Shown here piece by piece: positions 10,987-20,052 of a stretch of DNA of 64,000 nucleotides (within the stretch, counting starts at the first letter, position 1; every line of letters begins with the position of its first letter). Source of the stretch: Buchnera aphidicola (Aphis nasturtii). Lineage in GTDB: Bacteria; Pseudomonadota; Gammaproteobacteria; Enterobacterales; Enterobacteriaceae. A program made the translations under genes and the position numbers. The DNA is taken from the NCBI RefSeq assembly GCF_005083345.1, contig NZ_CP034888.1, positions 186,001 through 250,000 on the forward strand, written 5' to 3'. A model generated the notes under the pieces. It was not told the DNA's origin. It did no database searches and saw only the letters and a list, made by a program, of their open reading frames with translations.

Positions 10987-11583
10987 TTAAGAAAAATGTT
11001 TATCTAAATATGAAGAAATTCCTTTTAAAGAAGTAGTTATCCCATCTTTTCCTGGTTCCCAATTTGCAGGGCATACTTCTCCATATTTATTATGAAATTC
11101 TAAAGCATCTATCATTCGTATTATTTCATTTATATTACGTCCGAATGGGAGATCATTAACAACTTGATGACGTATTATCCAATGTTCATCAATTAAAAAT
11201 GAAGCTCTTAAAGCTATGTTCAATTCTGGGTGTTCAATCTCGTAAGATTTTTGAATTTCATGTTTTGTATCGGATATCATTGGAAACTTAATTTTTCCGA
11301 TTCCTCCATTTTTAGGAGCAGTATTTTGCCATGCTTGATGAACAAAAACACTATCAACAGATACACCTACAATTTTTACATTTCGTTTATGAAATTCTTC
11401 ATAAGCTTTATTAAATTCCATAATTTCAGAAGGACATACAAAAGTAAAATCCATCGGCCAAAAAAATAATATTGTTGATTGACCATTAGAATATTTTTTA
11501 AAATCAAAAGTATTTGTAATTTCACCGTTACTTAAAATTGCTGGAGCTATAAAATTTGGAGCTTTTTTTGTTACTAAAACCAT
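10987..11583 (-). CDS. tsa: 2-Cys peroxiredoxin (AhpC/TSA family)
   Basis: Thiol peroxidase that reduces hydrogen peroxide and organic peroxides. The 198 aa protein has the peroxidatic cysteine in MDFTFVCPSE (about residue 50) and the resolving cysteine in GEVCPANW (about residue 171), so it is a typical 2-Cys enzyme. The ending and the VCPANW context resemble the Prx1/TSA branch more than the E. coli AhpC partner of AhpF; the reductant is more likely thioredoxin, since no ahpF lies beside it. The SD-like CTCC complement lies just upstream of the ATG. With sodA in this window it provides the visible oxidative-stress defence. Confidence 0.93.
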   Translation of the reverse strand: MVLVTKKAPNFIAPAILSNGEITNTFDFKKYSNGQSTILFFWPMDFTFVCPSEIMEFNKAYEEFHKRNVKIVGVSVDSVFVHQAWQNTAPKNGGIGKIKFPMISDTKHEIQKSYEIEHPELNIALRASFLIDEHWIIRHQVVNDLPFGRNINEIIRMIDALEFHNKYGEVCPANWEPGKDGITTSLKGISSYLDKHFS

Positions 11584-11668
11584 TTTTCTCTCCTTTTATT
11601 TTGAAATAAAATTAAATTTATACTTTTTAAAAAATATTTTATTTAATTAATTTAAAAAAGAGTTTCTT

Positions 11669-12333
11669 ATGAATACTAGTTTAACTTGGAAAGATATTTT
11701 ATCTCAAGAAAAAAAAAATATTTTTTTAATATGATGAATTATATTAAAAAAGAACGTTTAAAAAAATTAATATATCCTCCTTCAAAAGATATATTTAATG
11801 CTTTTTTATTCACTTCTTTTGATAAAATTAAAGTGGTTATTATTGGGCAAGATCCTTATTTTTCAAATGATCAAGCGCATGGATTAGCATTTTCAGTTCC
11901 AAGAAATAAAAATATACCACCTTCTTTAAAAAATATATATAAAGAATTAAATAATGATTTTAAAAAAAATTATATATTTAATCATGGTTGTCTTGAAAAT
12001 TGGGCTAAACAAGGCGTTTTTTTATTAAATACTATTTTAACTGTTGAATCAGGAAAACCAAAATCTCATAATAATATAGGATGGGAAATATTTACTAATC
12101 AAGTAATTTATTACATTAGTCAATATAAAAAATCTATTATTTTTTTACTCTGGGGTAACGATGCTCAAAAAAAATGTAATTTAATTGATATTAATAAGCA
12201 TTATATTTTAAAATCATCTCATCCATCTCCATTATCAGCTTCTCGAGGTTTTTTTGGATGTAAACATTTTTCTAAAACTAATAAAATATTAATTAAATGT
12301 AAAAAAACAGAAATTAATTGGTTTAGTATTTGA
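11669..12333 (+). CDS. ung: uracil-DNA glycosylase, frameshifted in a 10-A run near its start
   Basis: Removes uracil from DNA. The real start is the ATG at 11669 (MNTSLTWKDILSQEKK, matching the family N-terminus), but a run of ten A at 11709-11718 leaves the frame one base short and TGA TGA follows at once. With eleven A the frame runs straight into the rest of the gene and gives 221 aa (E. coli 229). Downstream everything is open: the catalytic loop GQDPY, GWEIFTNQVI, FLLWGNDAQKK and the catalytic histidine in SHPSPLSASRGFFGC. An alternative internal ATG at 11686 is out of keeping with the family. One oddity: the usual GQDPYHGPGQ reads GQDPYFSNDQ, losing the His after Tyr. Either functional through transcriptional slippage or recently inactivated. 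Confidence 0.85.
11709..11718 (+). other. poly(A)10 frameshift site in ung
   Basis: Ten consecutive A after codon GAA of ung. Eight or eleven A would keep the reading frame; ten does not. An extra T in the following T7 run would also restore the frame. Confidence 0.9.
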
Positions 12334-12343
12334 ATAAATATGT

Positions 12344-12380
12344 AAAAATAGAAAAAATTTTTTAAATTTTTTCTATTTTT
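12344..12380. terminator. perfect 17-bp stem-loop between convergent ung and grpE
   Basis: Perfect 17-bp inverted repeat (AAAAATAGAAAAAATTT and its complement) with a TTT loop, placed between the ends of two converging genes. Each arm finishes in an A or T tract, so it can act as an intrinsic terminator in both directions. Confidence 0.65.
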
Positions 12381-12426
12381 TTGTGTTCAGTAATATTAAT
12401 ACTTGATAAGTAAAAACATAATTTTT

Positions 12427-13002
12427 TTAAATTTTAGAGATTGTTACTAATGCTTTTCGAAGCACGATGTTATTAAAGCTCAAACCTATTCGTTGTATTG
12501 AAATAACATGATCAGGTTGTATTTCTGTTGAATTTTCGGTTAATATAACATTGTGAATTTTTGGATTAAAAATTTCGTTTTTTCTACCTTCTATTTTTAC
12601 TCCAAATTGATAGATTATTTTAAATAAAGACTCTAATATTAATTGAATACCTTGTATTAATGGTTCTTTATCTAAATTTAATTTTTTAGATAAAGATAAA
12701 GTATCTTCTAATATGTTAATAATAGGAATGATTTTTTTAAAAAATTCTTCTTTTTTTATATTTTTTATATTTTTTATTTCTATTTCAGCATTTTTTTTAA
12801 TATTTTCTATATATGCTAAGTGTCTTAATTGTATATCATGTATTTTTTTTTGATTTTTTGATAATTTTTCTTTTAATTCATTTAATTGATTTATATCAAT
12901 ATTTTTAATCTTAGTATTATCATTTGTGTTTTCTGCGACTTCTGTTTTTATATCTTTTTTTTCAATATTTTTGCTTTTTGGTTGTTTGTCTTCAGTATCC
13001 AT
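12427..13002 (-). CDS. grpE: GrpE, nucleotide exchange factor of DnaK
   Basis: Releases ADP from DnaK in the Hsp70 cycle. The 191 aa product (E. coli 197) has a charged disordered N-terminus, a long coiled-coil helix (about 35-110, Lys/Glu/Ile-rich) and the C-terminal beta domain with conserved VKIEGRKNEIFNP and a final IVLRKALVTISK. An SD-like GGTG lies just upstream of the ATG. No clear heat-shock sigma promoter could be read in the 114 nt separating it from the divergent nadK. Divergence in the helix is mostly toward Lys/Asn/Ile, as usual for this genome. Confidence 0.95.
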   Translation of the reverse strand: MDTEDKQPKSKNIEKKDIKTEVAENTNDNTKIKNIDINQLNELKEKLSKNQKKIHDIQLRHLAYIENIKKNAEIEIKNIKNIKKEEFFKKIIPIINILEDTLSLSKKLNLDKEPLIQGIQLILESLFKIIYQFGVKIEGRKNEIFNPKIHNVILTENSTEIQPDHVISIQRIGLSFNNIVLRKALVTISKI

Positions 13003-13116
13003 AATATCACCGTTTTAAACATTACTGATTAGTTAAATATAGATTTATTGATATGTTTTTTAAGTTAATTCATGTATTAATTAAATATATATATATTCAT
13101 TAGGGATTTTAATGCA

Positions 13117-13995
13117 ATGAAGCAATATTTTAATTGTATCGGTATTGTTGGACGTCCTCGTCATTCTAATGCATTAATAACACATGAGATACTTTATAAA
13201 TGGTTAACGAAAAAAGGTTATAAAGTTTTTATTGAATATAATATTTCCAAAAAATTAAAGTTAAAAAATCCAAAAACTGCTACATTAATAGAAATTGGTC
13301 AACTTTGCGATTTAGCTATAGTAATCGGTGGAGATGGAAACTTATTATGTACAGCTCGAATTTTATCATATTTTAACATTAAAATCATTGGTGTTAATCG
13401 AGGTAATTTAGGTTTTTTAACAGATTTGAATTCTGATAATCTATTTAAAAAATTATTAGAAGTTTTATCTGGAAACTATTTTATAGAACATCGTTTTTTA
13501 TTAGATGTAAAAATTTATAAGAAAAAAAAGCTTTATAAATCTAGTATAGCTGTGAATGAAGTTGTTTTACATCCTAAACATGTAGCTCATATGATAGAAT
13601 TTGAAGTTTATATTGATGAAAAATTTGCTTTTTCACAACGCTCGGATGGATTAATTATTTCAACTCCCACTGGTTCAACGGGTTATTCACTTTCTGCAGG
13701 AGGACCGATTATAGAAACTTCTTTAGAAGCTATATTACTAATACCTATGTTTCCTCATACTTTATTAGCCCGACCATTAGTAATTAGAAGTGATAGTGTA
13801 ATTTGTTTAAAATTTTCTAATTCAGAAAAAAGTTTAAAAATTAGTTGCGATAGTCAAATAGTTTTTCCTATTAATAAAAATGAATGTGTTTTACTTCAAA
13901 AAAGTAACTATTATTTAAGTCTTGTTCACCCTAAAAGCTATAACTATTTTGAAACTTTAACTTCGAAATTAAATTGGTCTAAAAAATTTTTTTAA
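13117..13995 (+). CDS. nadK: NAD kinase
   Basis: Phosphorylates NAD to NADP. The 292 aa length is the same as in E. coli. The diphosphate-binding GGDGNLL motif is at about residue 72, followed by [11 protein letters not shown]; the NAD-binding [16 protein letters not shown] segment is also complete. The protein ends [12 protein letters not shown] as in the family. It is divergent from grpE, as in E. coli. The recN gene that separates nadK from bamE in enterics is missing here, leaving a roughly 100-nt gap. Confidence 0.97.
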   Translation: MKQYFNCIGIVGRPRHSNALITHEILYKWLTKKGYKVFIEYNISKKLKLKNPKTATLIEIGQLCDLAIVIGGDGNLLCTARILSYFNIKIIGVNRGNLGFLTDLNSDNLFKKLLEVLSGNYFIEHRFLLDVKIYKKKKLYKSSIAVNEVVLHPKHVAHMIEFEVYIDEKFAFSQRSDGLIISTPTGSTGYSLSAGGPIIETSLEAILLIPMFPHTLLARPLVIRSDSVICLKFSNSEKSLKISCDSQIVFPINKNECVLLQKSNYYLSLVHPKSYNYFETLTSKLNWSKKFF

Positions 13996-14097
13996 AAAAT
14001 TAAATCAAATTTTCAGATTGTATATTTTATAACAGCATTACTGTGAAAATTATTGTTAACAATATTTTTATATAAAATACTAGGAAATAATTTATTA

Positions 14098-14415
14098 ATG
14101 AATATTCAGATTTTTATAATTAAAATATTATTAATAACTTTTTTATTGACTAGTTGTTCATTTTTAGGCAATAAAAATTATAATTCTAATAATATAGATG
14201 AATTTTATTTAAGTTTAAGTGAGTTTAAAAAAAATTATAAAGGCATGACAAGAGAACAAATAATTTATATTTTTGGAACGCCAATTATTTCTGATTCTTT
14301 TAGCGATACCTATCATTATATTTTTTGCGAAAGATTTAAAAAAGATATATGTAAAAAAACAACATTGAACATTTTTTTTAAAAAAGATAAAGTTTTTTAT
14401 TTTAGTGTCGAATAA
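14098..14415 (+). CDS. bamE: outer membrane assembly lipoprotein BamE (SmpA)
   Basis: Small lipoprotein of the Bam complex that inserts beta-barrels in the outer membrane. The 105 aa protein has a lipoprotein signal peptide ending LLTSC (lipidated Cys20), then the SmpA/OmlA fold with the signature [15 protein letters not shown]. The ATG at 14098 is chosen because it gives a correct signal peptide and has AGGA 12 nt upstream; an in-frame ATG at 14053 would add 15 residues in front of the signal. The extreme C-terminus is shorter than E. coli BamE. It converges on ssrA. Confidence 0.9.
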   Translation: MNIQIFIIKILLITFLLTSCSFLGNKNYNSNNIDEFYLSLSEFKKNYKGMTREQIIYIFGTPIISDSFSDTYHYIFCERFKKDICKKTTLNIFFKKDKVFYFSVE

Positions 14416-14444
14416 TTTAAATAAATTTTAATTTTCAAAACTTT

Positions 14445-14816
14445 TGGAGCTGGCGGGATTTGAACCCGCGTCCAAAATTTCTATAAATAAAGATATTACA
14501 TGCTTAGTTTTTCTTAATGTGCAGTTCTTTTCCTAATTTAGAAAAACGCATTTTAGGAATATATCTTAAAAATATTTTTTTCGTGTTATTATTAAGCTTT
14601 ATTTTCACGTTTTCTCTTTAATTAGTGACCTTTAATAATTTCTCGCTATAAAAGAGATAATATTGAGAATAAAGGGCATAAAACAGTTTTTTAAGCTGCT
14701 AATGCGTAGTTTTGTTTATTATTTGTAGCTATTTTTTTACGGCTTTTTACGAGGCAAACCGTTCCTCGGCATGCACTTTATTTGTTTGATAATTTTGTCG
14801 AATCCAAAACAGCCCC
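14445..14816 (-). ncRNA. ssrA: transfer-messenger RNA (tmRNA, SsrA)
   Basis: Rescues stalled ribosomes by trans-translation. The tRNA-like ends are clear: 5' GGGGCTG pairs with 3' CAGCTCC, keeping the G-U pair at the third position that marks alanine identity. The T-arm is GCGGGTTCAAATCCCGC, and 5' GGATTCGACA matches the tmRNA D-loop region. The terminal CCA is not encoded (AAA follows the discriminator A), so it must be added enzymatically. The tag frame is at 14691-14726 and reads TNNKQNYALAA then TAA, possibly with an Ala codon directly before it. The length of 372 nt compares with 363 in E. coli. Confidence 0.95.
14691..14726 (-). other. tmRNA tag-peptide reading frame
   Basis: Eleven sense codons plus TAA encode TNNKQNYALAA, ending in the protease-recognised ALAA. 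Aligning the upstream TAG with E. coli tmRNA places the resume codon at ACA (Thr), where E. coli has GCA (Ala). An in-frame GCT immediately precedes it, so an Ala-initiated tag is also possible. Confidence 0.75.
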
Positions 14817-14956
14817 ATACAATTAAAATATAAAGATAAATAAAATATTTAATTTATTAGTATTACAAAAAAAAATAAAGTTGTCTATAAAATATTTTCA
14901 AAGTATTTAAACTTGAAAATTTGTTTTAATATCCTTAGATTGATGAATTTCAAAAT

Positions 14957-14960
14957 GGAG
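14957..14960 (+). promoter_or_regulatory. ribosome binding site of grxD
   Basis: GGAG six nt before the ATG at 14967. It decides between that ATG and in-frame upstream ATGs (14913 and 14955), which would give N-terminal extensions absent from the family. Confidence 0.6.
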
Positions 14961-14966
14961 CAAAGT

Positions 14967-15290
14967 ATGGATATAATTAAAAAAATAGAAAATCAAATTA
15001 AAAACAATATTATTTTAATTTACATGAAAGGCACGCCAGATGCTCCTAGTTGCGGTTTTTCTGCTCAAGCTGTACAAGCTTTATCAGTATGCGGGGAAAA
15101 GTTTGCATATGTAGATGTTTTAGAAAATGAAGATATTAGAAGAGAATTACCTAAATATGCAAATTGGCCGACATTTCCCCAGTTATGGGTAGATGGCGAA
15201 CTTATAGGAGGTTGTAGTATTATAATGGAAATGTTGCAAGATGGAGAGTTGCAGAAGTTAATATCTAAAACAATGAGTAAATATAAATAA
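14967..15290 (+). CDS. grxD: monothiol glutaredoxin GrxD (Grx4)
   Basis: Carries or transfers [2Fe-2S] clusters, typically with BolA-type partners. The active site is the monothiol CGFS, within PSCGFSAQAVQAL (about residues 29-42); WPTFPQLWVDGELIGG forms the conserved glutathione-binding region. With the start at 14967 it is 107 aa (E. coli 115), beginning MDIIKKIENQIK as in the family and preceded by GGAG. It faces rnt across a stem-loop. Together with erpA (43.7 kb) it is one of two Fe-S trafficking genes visible in the window. Confidence 0.94.
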   Translation: MDIIKKIENQIKNNIILIYMKGTPDAPSCGFSAQAVQALSVCGEKFAYVDVLENEDIRRELPKYANWPTFPQLWVDGELIGGCSIIMEMLQDGELQKLISKTMSKYK

Positions 15291-15320
15291 TAAAATTTAA
15301 TTTATAAAATTATTTTAATA

Positions 15321-15368
15321 AAAGATATGATATTATAATAATACATTATTATTAATATCATATCCTTT
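15321..15368. terminator. imperfect stem-loop between convergent grxD and rnt
   Basis: Long AT-rich inverted repeat whose arms share GATATGATATTA-type sequence, with a single-base bulge and a few unpaired bases, located between two converging genes. Probably a bidirectional terminator; the low GC content makes this tentative. Confidence 0.45.
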
Positions 15369-15399
15369 GATAATATTAAAATTATATAACAAATAAAAA

Positions 15400-16041
15400 T
15401 TATTTTTTTACATTCATTGGCCATCCGCCTAAGTGTTTCCAGCGATTGACTAACTTACAAAAAAGATTTGCAGTTTGTAATGTATCATAAAGCGCAGAAT
15501 GAGCTTGGTTATTATCAAATGTTAATCCAATAGCTTTACATGCTTTTGCTAATACTGTTTCTCCAACAACTAATGCACTTAGTGTTGCTGTGTCAAATGT
15601 AACAAATGGATGAAATGGATTATGTTTAATTTGAACTCTTTGTATTGCAGCCATCAAAAAATTATGATCAAAACTAGCATTATGTGCTACTACAATACTT
15701 TTTTTACAACCTTCTATTTTTATTCCCTTATTTACTGTTTCTAATATTGATTGAATAGCTAATTTTTCACTAATAGCACCACGTAATGGATTAAATGGAT
15801 CAATTTTGTTAAATGCAATAGCATCAGAATTAATAATAGAACCTTTAAAAGGTTTAATATGGAAGTGAAGTGTGTTTTCTGTGTGCAACCATCCTAATTT
15901 ATCCATTTTTAATGTTATCAATGCAATTTCTAATAATGCATCAGTTTTTGGATTAAAACCAGCTGTTTCAATATCAATAACAACAGGATAAAAATTTCGA
16001 AATCGATTACTTAATAGATTAAATTCTTGCGTTATAGACAT
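15400..16041 (-). CDS. rnt: ribonuclease T
   Basis: 3'-5' exoribonuclease that matures tRNA and other stable RNA 3' ends. The 213 aa protein (E. coli 215) shows the DEDDh catalytic set: VIDIETAGF (about residue 21-29), [10 protein letters not shown] (about residue 124) and the His/Asp pair in AHSALYDT (about residue 181-187). It also retains the positively charged patches of the family. It converges on grxD. Upstream 200 nt to sodA is AT-rich and divergent, so promoters for both genes must lie there. Confidence 0.96.
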   Translation of the reverse strand: MSITQEFNLLSNRFRNFYPVVIDIETAGFNPKTDALLEIALITLKMDKLGWLHTENTLHFHIKPFKGSIINSDAIAFNKIDPFNPLRGAISEKLAIQSILETVNKGIKIEGCKKSIVVAHNASFDHNFLMAAIQRVQIKHNPFHPFVTFDTATLSALVVGETVLAKACKAIGLTFDNNQAHSALYDTLQTANLFCKLVNRWKHLGGWPMNVKK

Positions 16042-16242
16042 TTACATCTCATTTAAAAATTGTCGTTTTGATTTAATAAATTTAATTTTTTTAATATGTA
16101 TATAGTTGAAATACTATTTTTATATATTTATTATGATTCTTGTTTATTATTCAATAATTGTACTATAATTTAATACAATATTTAAAATGAAATTTTTTAA
16201 TTTAATTTTTATATACATCGTATATTTTAATAGGAAAATAAA

Positions 16243-16854
16243 ATGAGTTATTTTTTACCTTCTCTGCCATATTCATATAATTCATTAGAACCTTATTTTG
16301 ATCAAGAAACAATGAAAATTCATCATACAAAACATCATCAAAATTATATTAATAATACTAATGCTATTTTAACAAATACAGCTTTTTCTTCTCTTTCTAT
16401 TGAAGAGCTTATGTCTATATTTAATGAAATTAGTTTAGAAAATAAAAATGTACTGCGCAATAACGCTGGTGGACATATAAATCATAGTTTTTTTTGGAAA
16501 TGTTTGAAAATCAATACGATATTAAATAAAAATATCAAATTAGAACTAGAAAAAAGTTTTGGAAGTTTTGAGTCTTTCAAAAACCAATTTGAAGACATTG
16601 CTATGAAGCATTTTGGTTCGGGTTGGGTTTGGTTAGTTAATCAAAATGGAAAACTTAATATAGTATCTACTATTAATCAAGATAACCCATTAATGGGAAA
16701 ACTAATATCAAATACTTACGGTGATCCTATTTTAGGTTTAGATATTTGGGAACATGCATATTATTTAAAATATCAAAATAGAAAACTAGATTATATTAAG
16801 GCATTCTGGCATGTAGTAAATTGGGATGAAGTAGATAGTCGTTTACAAAAATAG
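16243..16854 (+). CDS. sodA: superoxide dismutase, Mn type
   Basis: Converts superoxide to oxygen and hydrogen peroxide. The 203 aa protein has all metal ligands: His in [10 protein letters not shown] (about residue 27), His in [10 protein letters not shown] (about residue 81), and Asp and His in [13 protein letters not shown] (about residues 167-171). The N-terminus [17 protein letters not shown] and GSGWVWLV are closer to SodA (Mn) than to SodB (Fe), which is the basis for the symbol. AGG lies about 8 nt upstream of the ATG. Hydrogen peroxide from this reaction would go to the peroxiredoxin at 11 kb. Confidence 0.95.
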   Translation: MSYFLPSLPYSYNSLEPYFDQETMKIHHTKHHQNYINNTNAILTNTAFSSLSIEELMSIFNEISLENKNVLRNNAGGHINHSFFWKCLKINTILNKNIKLELEKSFGSFESFKNQFEDIAMKHFGSGWVWLVNQNGKLNIVSTINQDNPLMGKLISNTYGDPILGLDIWEHAYYLKYQNRKLDYIKAFWHVVNWDEVDSRLQK

Positions 16855-16957
16855 AATTTTTTATTAATTATATTTTAATAAATAAAATATTTAAATTTTA
16901 TATTTTAAAACATATAGTATATATTATTATATGTTTTAATAAAACATTAAAAATATT

Positions 16958-16963
16958 AAAAGG
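16958..16963 (+). promoter_or_regulatory. ribosome binding site of pth
   Basis: AAAAGG nine nt before a TTG codon at 16973. It supports TTG as the start rather than the ATG five codons further on. Confidence 0.55.
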
Positions 16964-16972
16964 TTATTTTAT

Positions 16973-17521
16973 TTGAGTAATATTAAAATGATTACAGGAT
17001 TATCTAATCCTAAAAATACATATCATAATACACGTCATAATCTAGGTTCTTGGTATATTTATGCTTTAGCAAAAAATTTTAATGCATTGTTAAAAGAAGA
17101 AAAAAAATTTTTTGGATTTATTACTTCTATTAATATAAATTCAAATAATATTCGTTTGTTTATACCTAATATTTTTATGAATATTAATGGTAGTGCAATA
17201 TATAAAGTAGCTGCATTTTATAATATCAATCTAAATGAAATATTAGTAGCACATGATGATTTAGATTTAGAGTGTGGCATATCAAAGATCAAATATAGTT
17301 ATGGGCATAGTGGTCACAATGGTTTAAGGAGTATTATAAATCATTTTAATAAAAAAATAAATTTTTATAGATTTAGAATTGGCATTAGTCGTCCAAAAAA
17401 TCAAAAAGAAATATCATCTTTTGTACTTTCATATCCTACAACGGAAGAAGTTAATTTAATTAATACGTCCATTCAGTATGCTGTAAAAGAAACACTTATA
17501 TTATTAAGTAATATTTCTTAA
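16973..17521 (+). CDS. pth: peptidyl-tRNA hydrolase
   Basis: Hydrolyses peptidyl-tRNA released from ribosomes, recycling tRNA. The 182 aa product (E. coli 194) has [17 protein letters not shown] with the catalytic His, [17 protein letters not shown] and [12 protein letters not shown], all family hallmarks. Translation most likely starts at TTG (16973), giving [13 protein letters not shown]; an ATG at 16988 is the alternative. The C-terminus is about ten residues shorter than in E. coli. ychF follows on the same strand after 64 nt, the same pairing as in enterics. Confidence 0.95.
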   Translation: MSNIKMITGLSNPKNTYHNTRHNLGSWYIYALAKNFNALLKEEKKFFGFITSININSNNIRLFIPNIFMNINGSAIYKVAAFYNINLNEILVAHDDLDLECGISKIKYSYGHSGHNGLRSIINHFNKKINFYRFRIGISRPKNQKEISSFVLSYPTTEEVNLINTSIQYAVKETLILLSNIS

Positions 17522-17585
17522 TTAAATCAGAATTATTTTATCATTTTAATATAGAATCAAATTGTTGATTTTAAGGTATATAAAT

Positions 17586-18674
17586 ATGGGTTTTAAATGT
17601 GGTATTATAGGGCTTCCCAATGTAGGCAAATCTACTTTATTTAATGCCTTGACCAAAGGAAACTCTACTGTTGCAAACTTTCCGTTTTGCACTATTAAAC
17701 CAAATATTGGAATAGTTTCAGTTCCTGATATTCGTATCAATACACTGTCTAAAATTATTTGCCCAAAAAAAATAGTAAACGCATATATAGAATTTGTAGA
17801 TATTGCTGGTTTGGTTAAAGGCGCATCTCAAGGTGAAGGTTTAGGTAATCAGTTTTTAAGTAATATTAAAGATACCCAAGCTATCGCACATGTTGTACGT
17901 TGTTTTAAAGATGATAATATTAGTCATGTTTATAATGAAATTAAACCTAAAAATGATGTAGATATAATCAATTCTGAGCTTATATTATCTGATTTCCACA
18001 CTTGTGAAAAATCTATATTAAGATTACAAAAAAATCTAAAACATAACACAAAAGAGATCGAAAAAAAATTAATTGTTTTAAATAAATGTATAAATCATTT
18101 AAAAAATTTTTTAATGTTGAAAACTTTAAAATTAAGCAAAATAGAAAAAAAGATAATTAGTGATTTTCGGTTTTTAACTTTAAAACCAACAATGTATATT
18201 GCAAATATTAATGAAGATAAAGAATCTTTAATTTTTTTAAATGAATTAAATGAAATAGCAGAAAAAGAAAATTCTTTAGTAATTCCAATTTTTTCTAATT
18301 TAGAACTAGATTTAGTTAATATGAATACAAAAGAACAAAAAGATTTTATGAAAGCCTTTAATATAGAATACTTAGGATTAAATAAAATTATTCAATGTGG
18401 TTATCAAATACTTGATTTAATAACTTTTTTTACAGTTGGAGCTAAAGAAATTCATGCTTGGCCTATATCTAATGGTAGTACAAGTGTTCAGGCGGCGCAT
18501 AAAATTCATAGTGATTTTAGTAAAGGTTTTATTCGCGCCCAAATTATTAAGTACTTAGATTTTATTCAATATAAAAGTGAAATTAAAGTTAAAGAAGTAG
18601 GTAAATGTAAAATTGAAGGAAAAGATTATAAAATGCAAGATGGTGATATTGTTAATTTTTTATTCAATATTTAA
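17586..18674 (+). CDS. ychF: ribosome-associated GTPase/ATPase YchF (Obg family)
   Basis: P-loop NTPase of the Obg family that binds ribosomes and prefers ATP in E. coli. The 362 aa product matches E. coli (363). Motifs are GLPNVGKSTLFNALT (P-loop, about residues 8-22), FVDIAGLVKGASQGEGLGNQF (switch/G3) and the C-terminal TGS domain ending GKDYKMQDGDIVNF. The ATG at 17586 is preferred over one 24 nt upstream because MGFKCGIIGLPNVG is the family start; AAGG lies about 10 nt upstream of it. It is followed by a strong intrinsic terminator. Confidence 0.96.
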   Translation: MGFKCGIIGLPNVGKSTLFNALTKGNSTVANFPFCTIKPNIGIVSVPDIRINTLSKIICPKKIVNAYIEFVDIAGLVKGASQGEGLGNQFLSNIKDTQAIAHVVRCFKDDNISHVYNEIKPKNDVDIINSELILSDFHTCEKSILRLQKNLKHNTKEIEKKLIVLNKCINHLKNFLMLKTLKLSKIEKKIISDFRFLTLKPTMYIANINEDKESLIFLNELNEIAEKENSLVIPIFSNLELDLVNMNTKEQKDFMKAFNIEYLGLNKIIQCGYQILDLITFFTVGAKEIHAWPISNGSTSVQAAHKIHSDFSKGFIRAQIIKYLDFIQYKSEIKVKEVGKCKIEGKDYKMQDGDIVNFLFNI

Positions 18675-18728
18675 AAAAATTCATGATTTAAAAACTTATT
18701 ATATTTCATTAATTTATTATTCTCTTTA

Positions 18729-18761
18729 TTAGAGAGGAGAAATAATCCTCTCTAATTTTTT
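18729..18761 (+). terminator. intrinsic terminator of ychF
   Basis: Perfect 10-bp stem (TTAGAGAGGA / TCCTCTCTAA), 7-nt loop and a T6 tract directly after the stem on the plus strand: a textbook Rho-independent terminator. It lies between the convergent ychF and thrC, the T tract touching the thrC stop codon. Confidence 0.85.
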
Positions 18762-20049
18762 ATATATCTAATAAAAATTTTTTTAATTTATTAAAATCTG
18801 GATTGATATTATAAGACAATAGTGGTAAATTAACTCTATTTTTAATTTCATCTGGTAAAGTAATACTATTTTTTAAAATTTTTTCAACAGTATCTTTAAA
18901 CTTAGATGGATGCGCAGTGCCTAAAAATAAACCGTATTCATCTTTTTTTAATTGATCATTTAGTAATCGGTATGCAATTGCAGCATGTGGTTCAGAAGTA
19001 TATCCTAGTTTAAAAAGTTCTTTCATCGTTTCTTCAGTACTTTTATCTGATACGCTTCCAAATCTTAAATCATCTAAATTCCAGTTATTTCGACGAAACA
19101 ATTCTTCAATTCTAGGCCAATTATTTGGCTGACTAATATCCATAGCATTAGAAATTGTAGATATAGTTTTTTTCGGTTTCCATTCTTTATTTTTTAAAAA
19201 TCTTGGAACAGTATCATTTACATTTGTACATGCTATAAAAGACTGAATGGGCAAACCCAGAGATTTTGCTAGCAATCCAGCTGTTAAATTTCCAAAATTT
19301 CCACATGGAACAGCTATAACTAAATTTTTTCGTTGTGTTTCTGAAATTAATGAAAAAGCTTCGAAATAATAACATATTTGTGCTAATAAACGACTTATGT
19401 TAATAGAATTAGCAGAATTTAAACCTATTAATTCTTTTAGTTTTTTATCATCAAAAGCTTTTTTTACTAAATCTTGACAATCGTCAAAACTTCCATTAAT
19501 TGATATAGTTGTTATATTTTCACCTAAAGTACAAAATAGTTGTTCTTGTAATAGACTAATTTTCCCCTTTGGATACAAAATGATTACTCGAACATTTTTC
19601 ATTTTATAAAATGCATGTGCAACTGCAGCCCCAGTATCACCTGATGTTGCAGTTAAAATAGTAAATAATTCGTTTTTTTGATTTAGAGAAAATATCATTT
19701 GAGCCATAAAACGGGCTCCAAAATCTTTAAATGCTAATGTTGGGCCATGAAATAGTTCAAAACAACTGATATTTTTTTTAATTGAAACTTTTAATGGCTT
19801 TTTAAAGGAAAATGCTTTTTTTACATGTTCATACAATGTTTTTTTAGATATTTCACTATCAATAAATTTAGAAAGTATTTCAGTGCTTCTTGTAATAAAA
19901 TCCATTTTGAGTATTTCTGATAATTCAAAAGGTGTAATAGTTGGTATATTTACTGGAAAAAACAATCCTTGTTGTTCTCCCAGTCCAAGTTTTATAGCAG
20001 TTTCAAAATTAACTTGTTCGCTATGGTTTTTTAAATTATAAAGTTTCAT
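18760..20049 (-). CDS. thrC: threonine synthase
   Basis: PLP enzyme converting O-phosphohomoserine to threonine, the last step for an amino acid that aphids need from the symbiont. The 429 aa protein (E. coli 428) starts MKLYNLKNHSEQVNF. It has the PLP-lysine segment HGPTLAFKDFGARFMAQ (about residues 100-115), the phosphate-binding AVPCGNFGNLTAGL and a conserved GTAHPSKF near the end. It is last in the thrA-thrB-thrC operon, three bases after thrB. Confidence 0.97.
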   Translation of the reverse strand: MKLYNLKNHSEQVNFETAIKLGLGEQQGLFFPVNIPTITPFELSEILKMDFITRSTEILSKFIDSEISKKTLYEHVKKAFSFKKPLKVSIKKNISCFELFHGPTLAFKDFGARFMAQMIFSLNQKNELFTILTATSGDTGAAVAHAFYKMKNVRVIILYPKGKISLLQEQLFCTLGENITTISINGSFDDCQDLVKKAFDDKKLKELIGLNSANSINISRLLAQICYYFEAFSLISETQRKNLVIAVPCGNFGNLTAGLLAKSLGLPIQSFIACTNVNDTVPRFLKNKEWKPKKTISTISNAMDISQPNNWPRIEELFRRNNWNLDDLRFGSVSDKSTEETMKELFKLGYTSEPHAAIAYRLLNDQLKKDEYGLFLGTAHPSKFKDTVEKILKNSITLPDEIKNRVNLPLLSYNINPDFNKLKKFLLDI

Positions 20050-20052
20050 TTT

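Noticed and set aside
14441-14480. Apparent tRNA T-arm on the minus strand
   Set aside because: It is the 3' tRNA-like part of tmRNA, shown by the matching 5' acceptor at 14816 and the tag frame; no separate tRNA is present.
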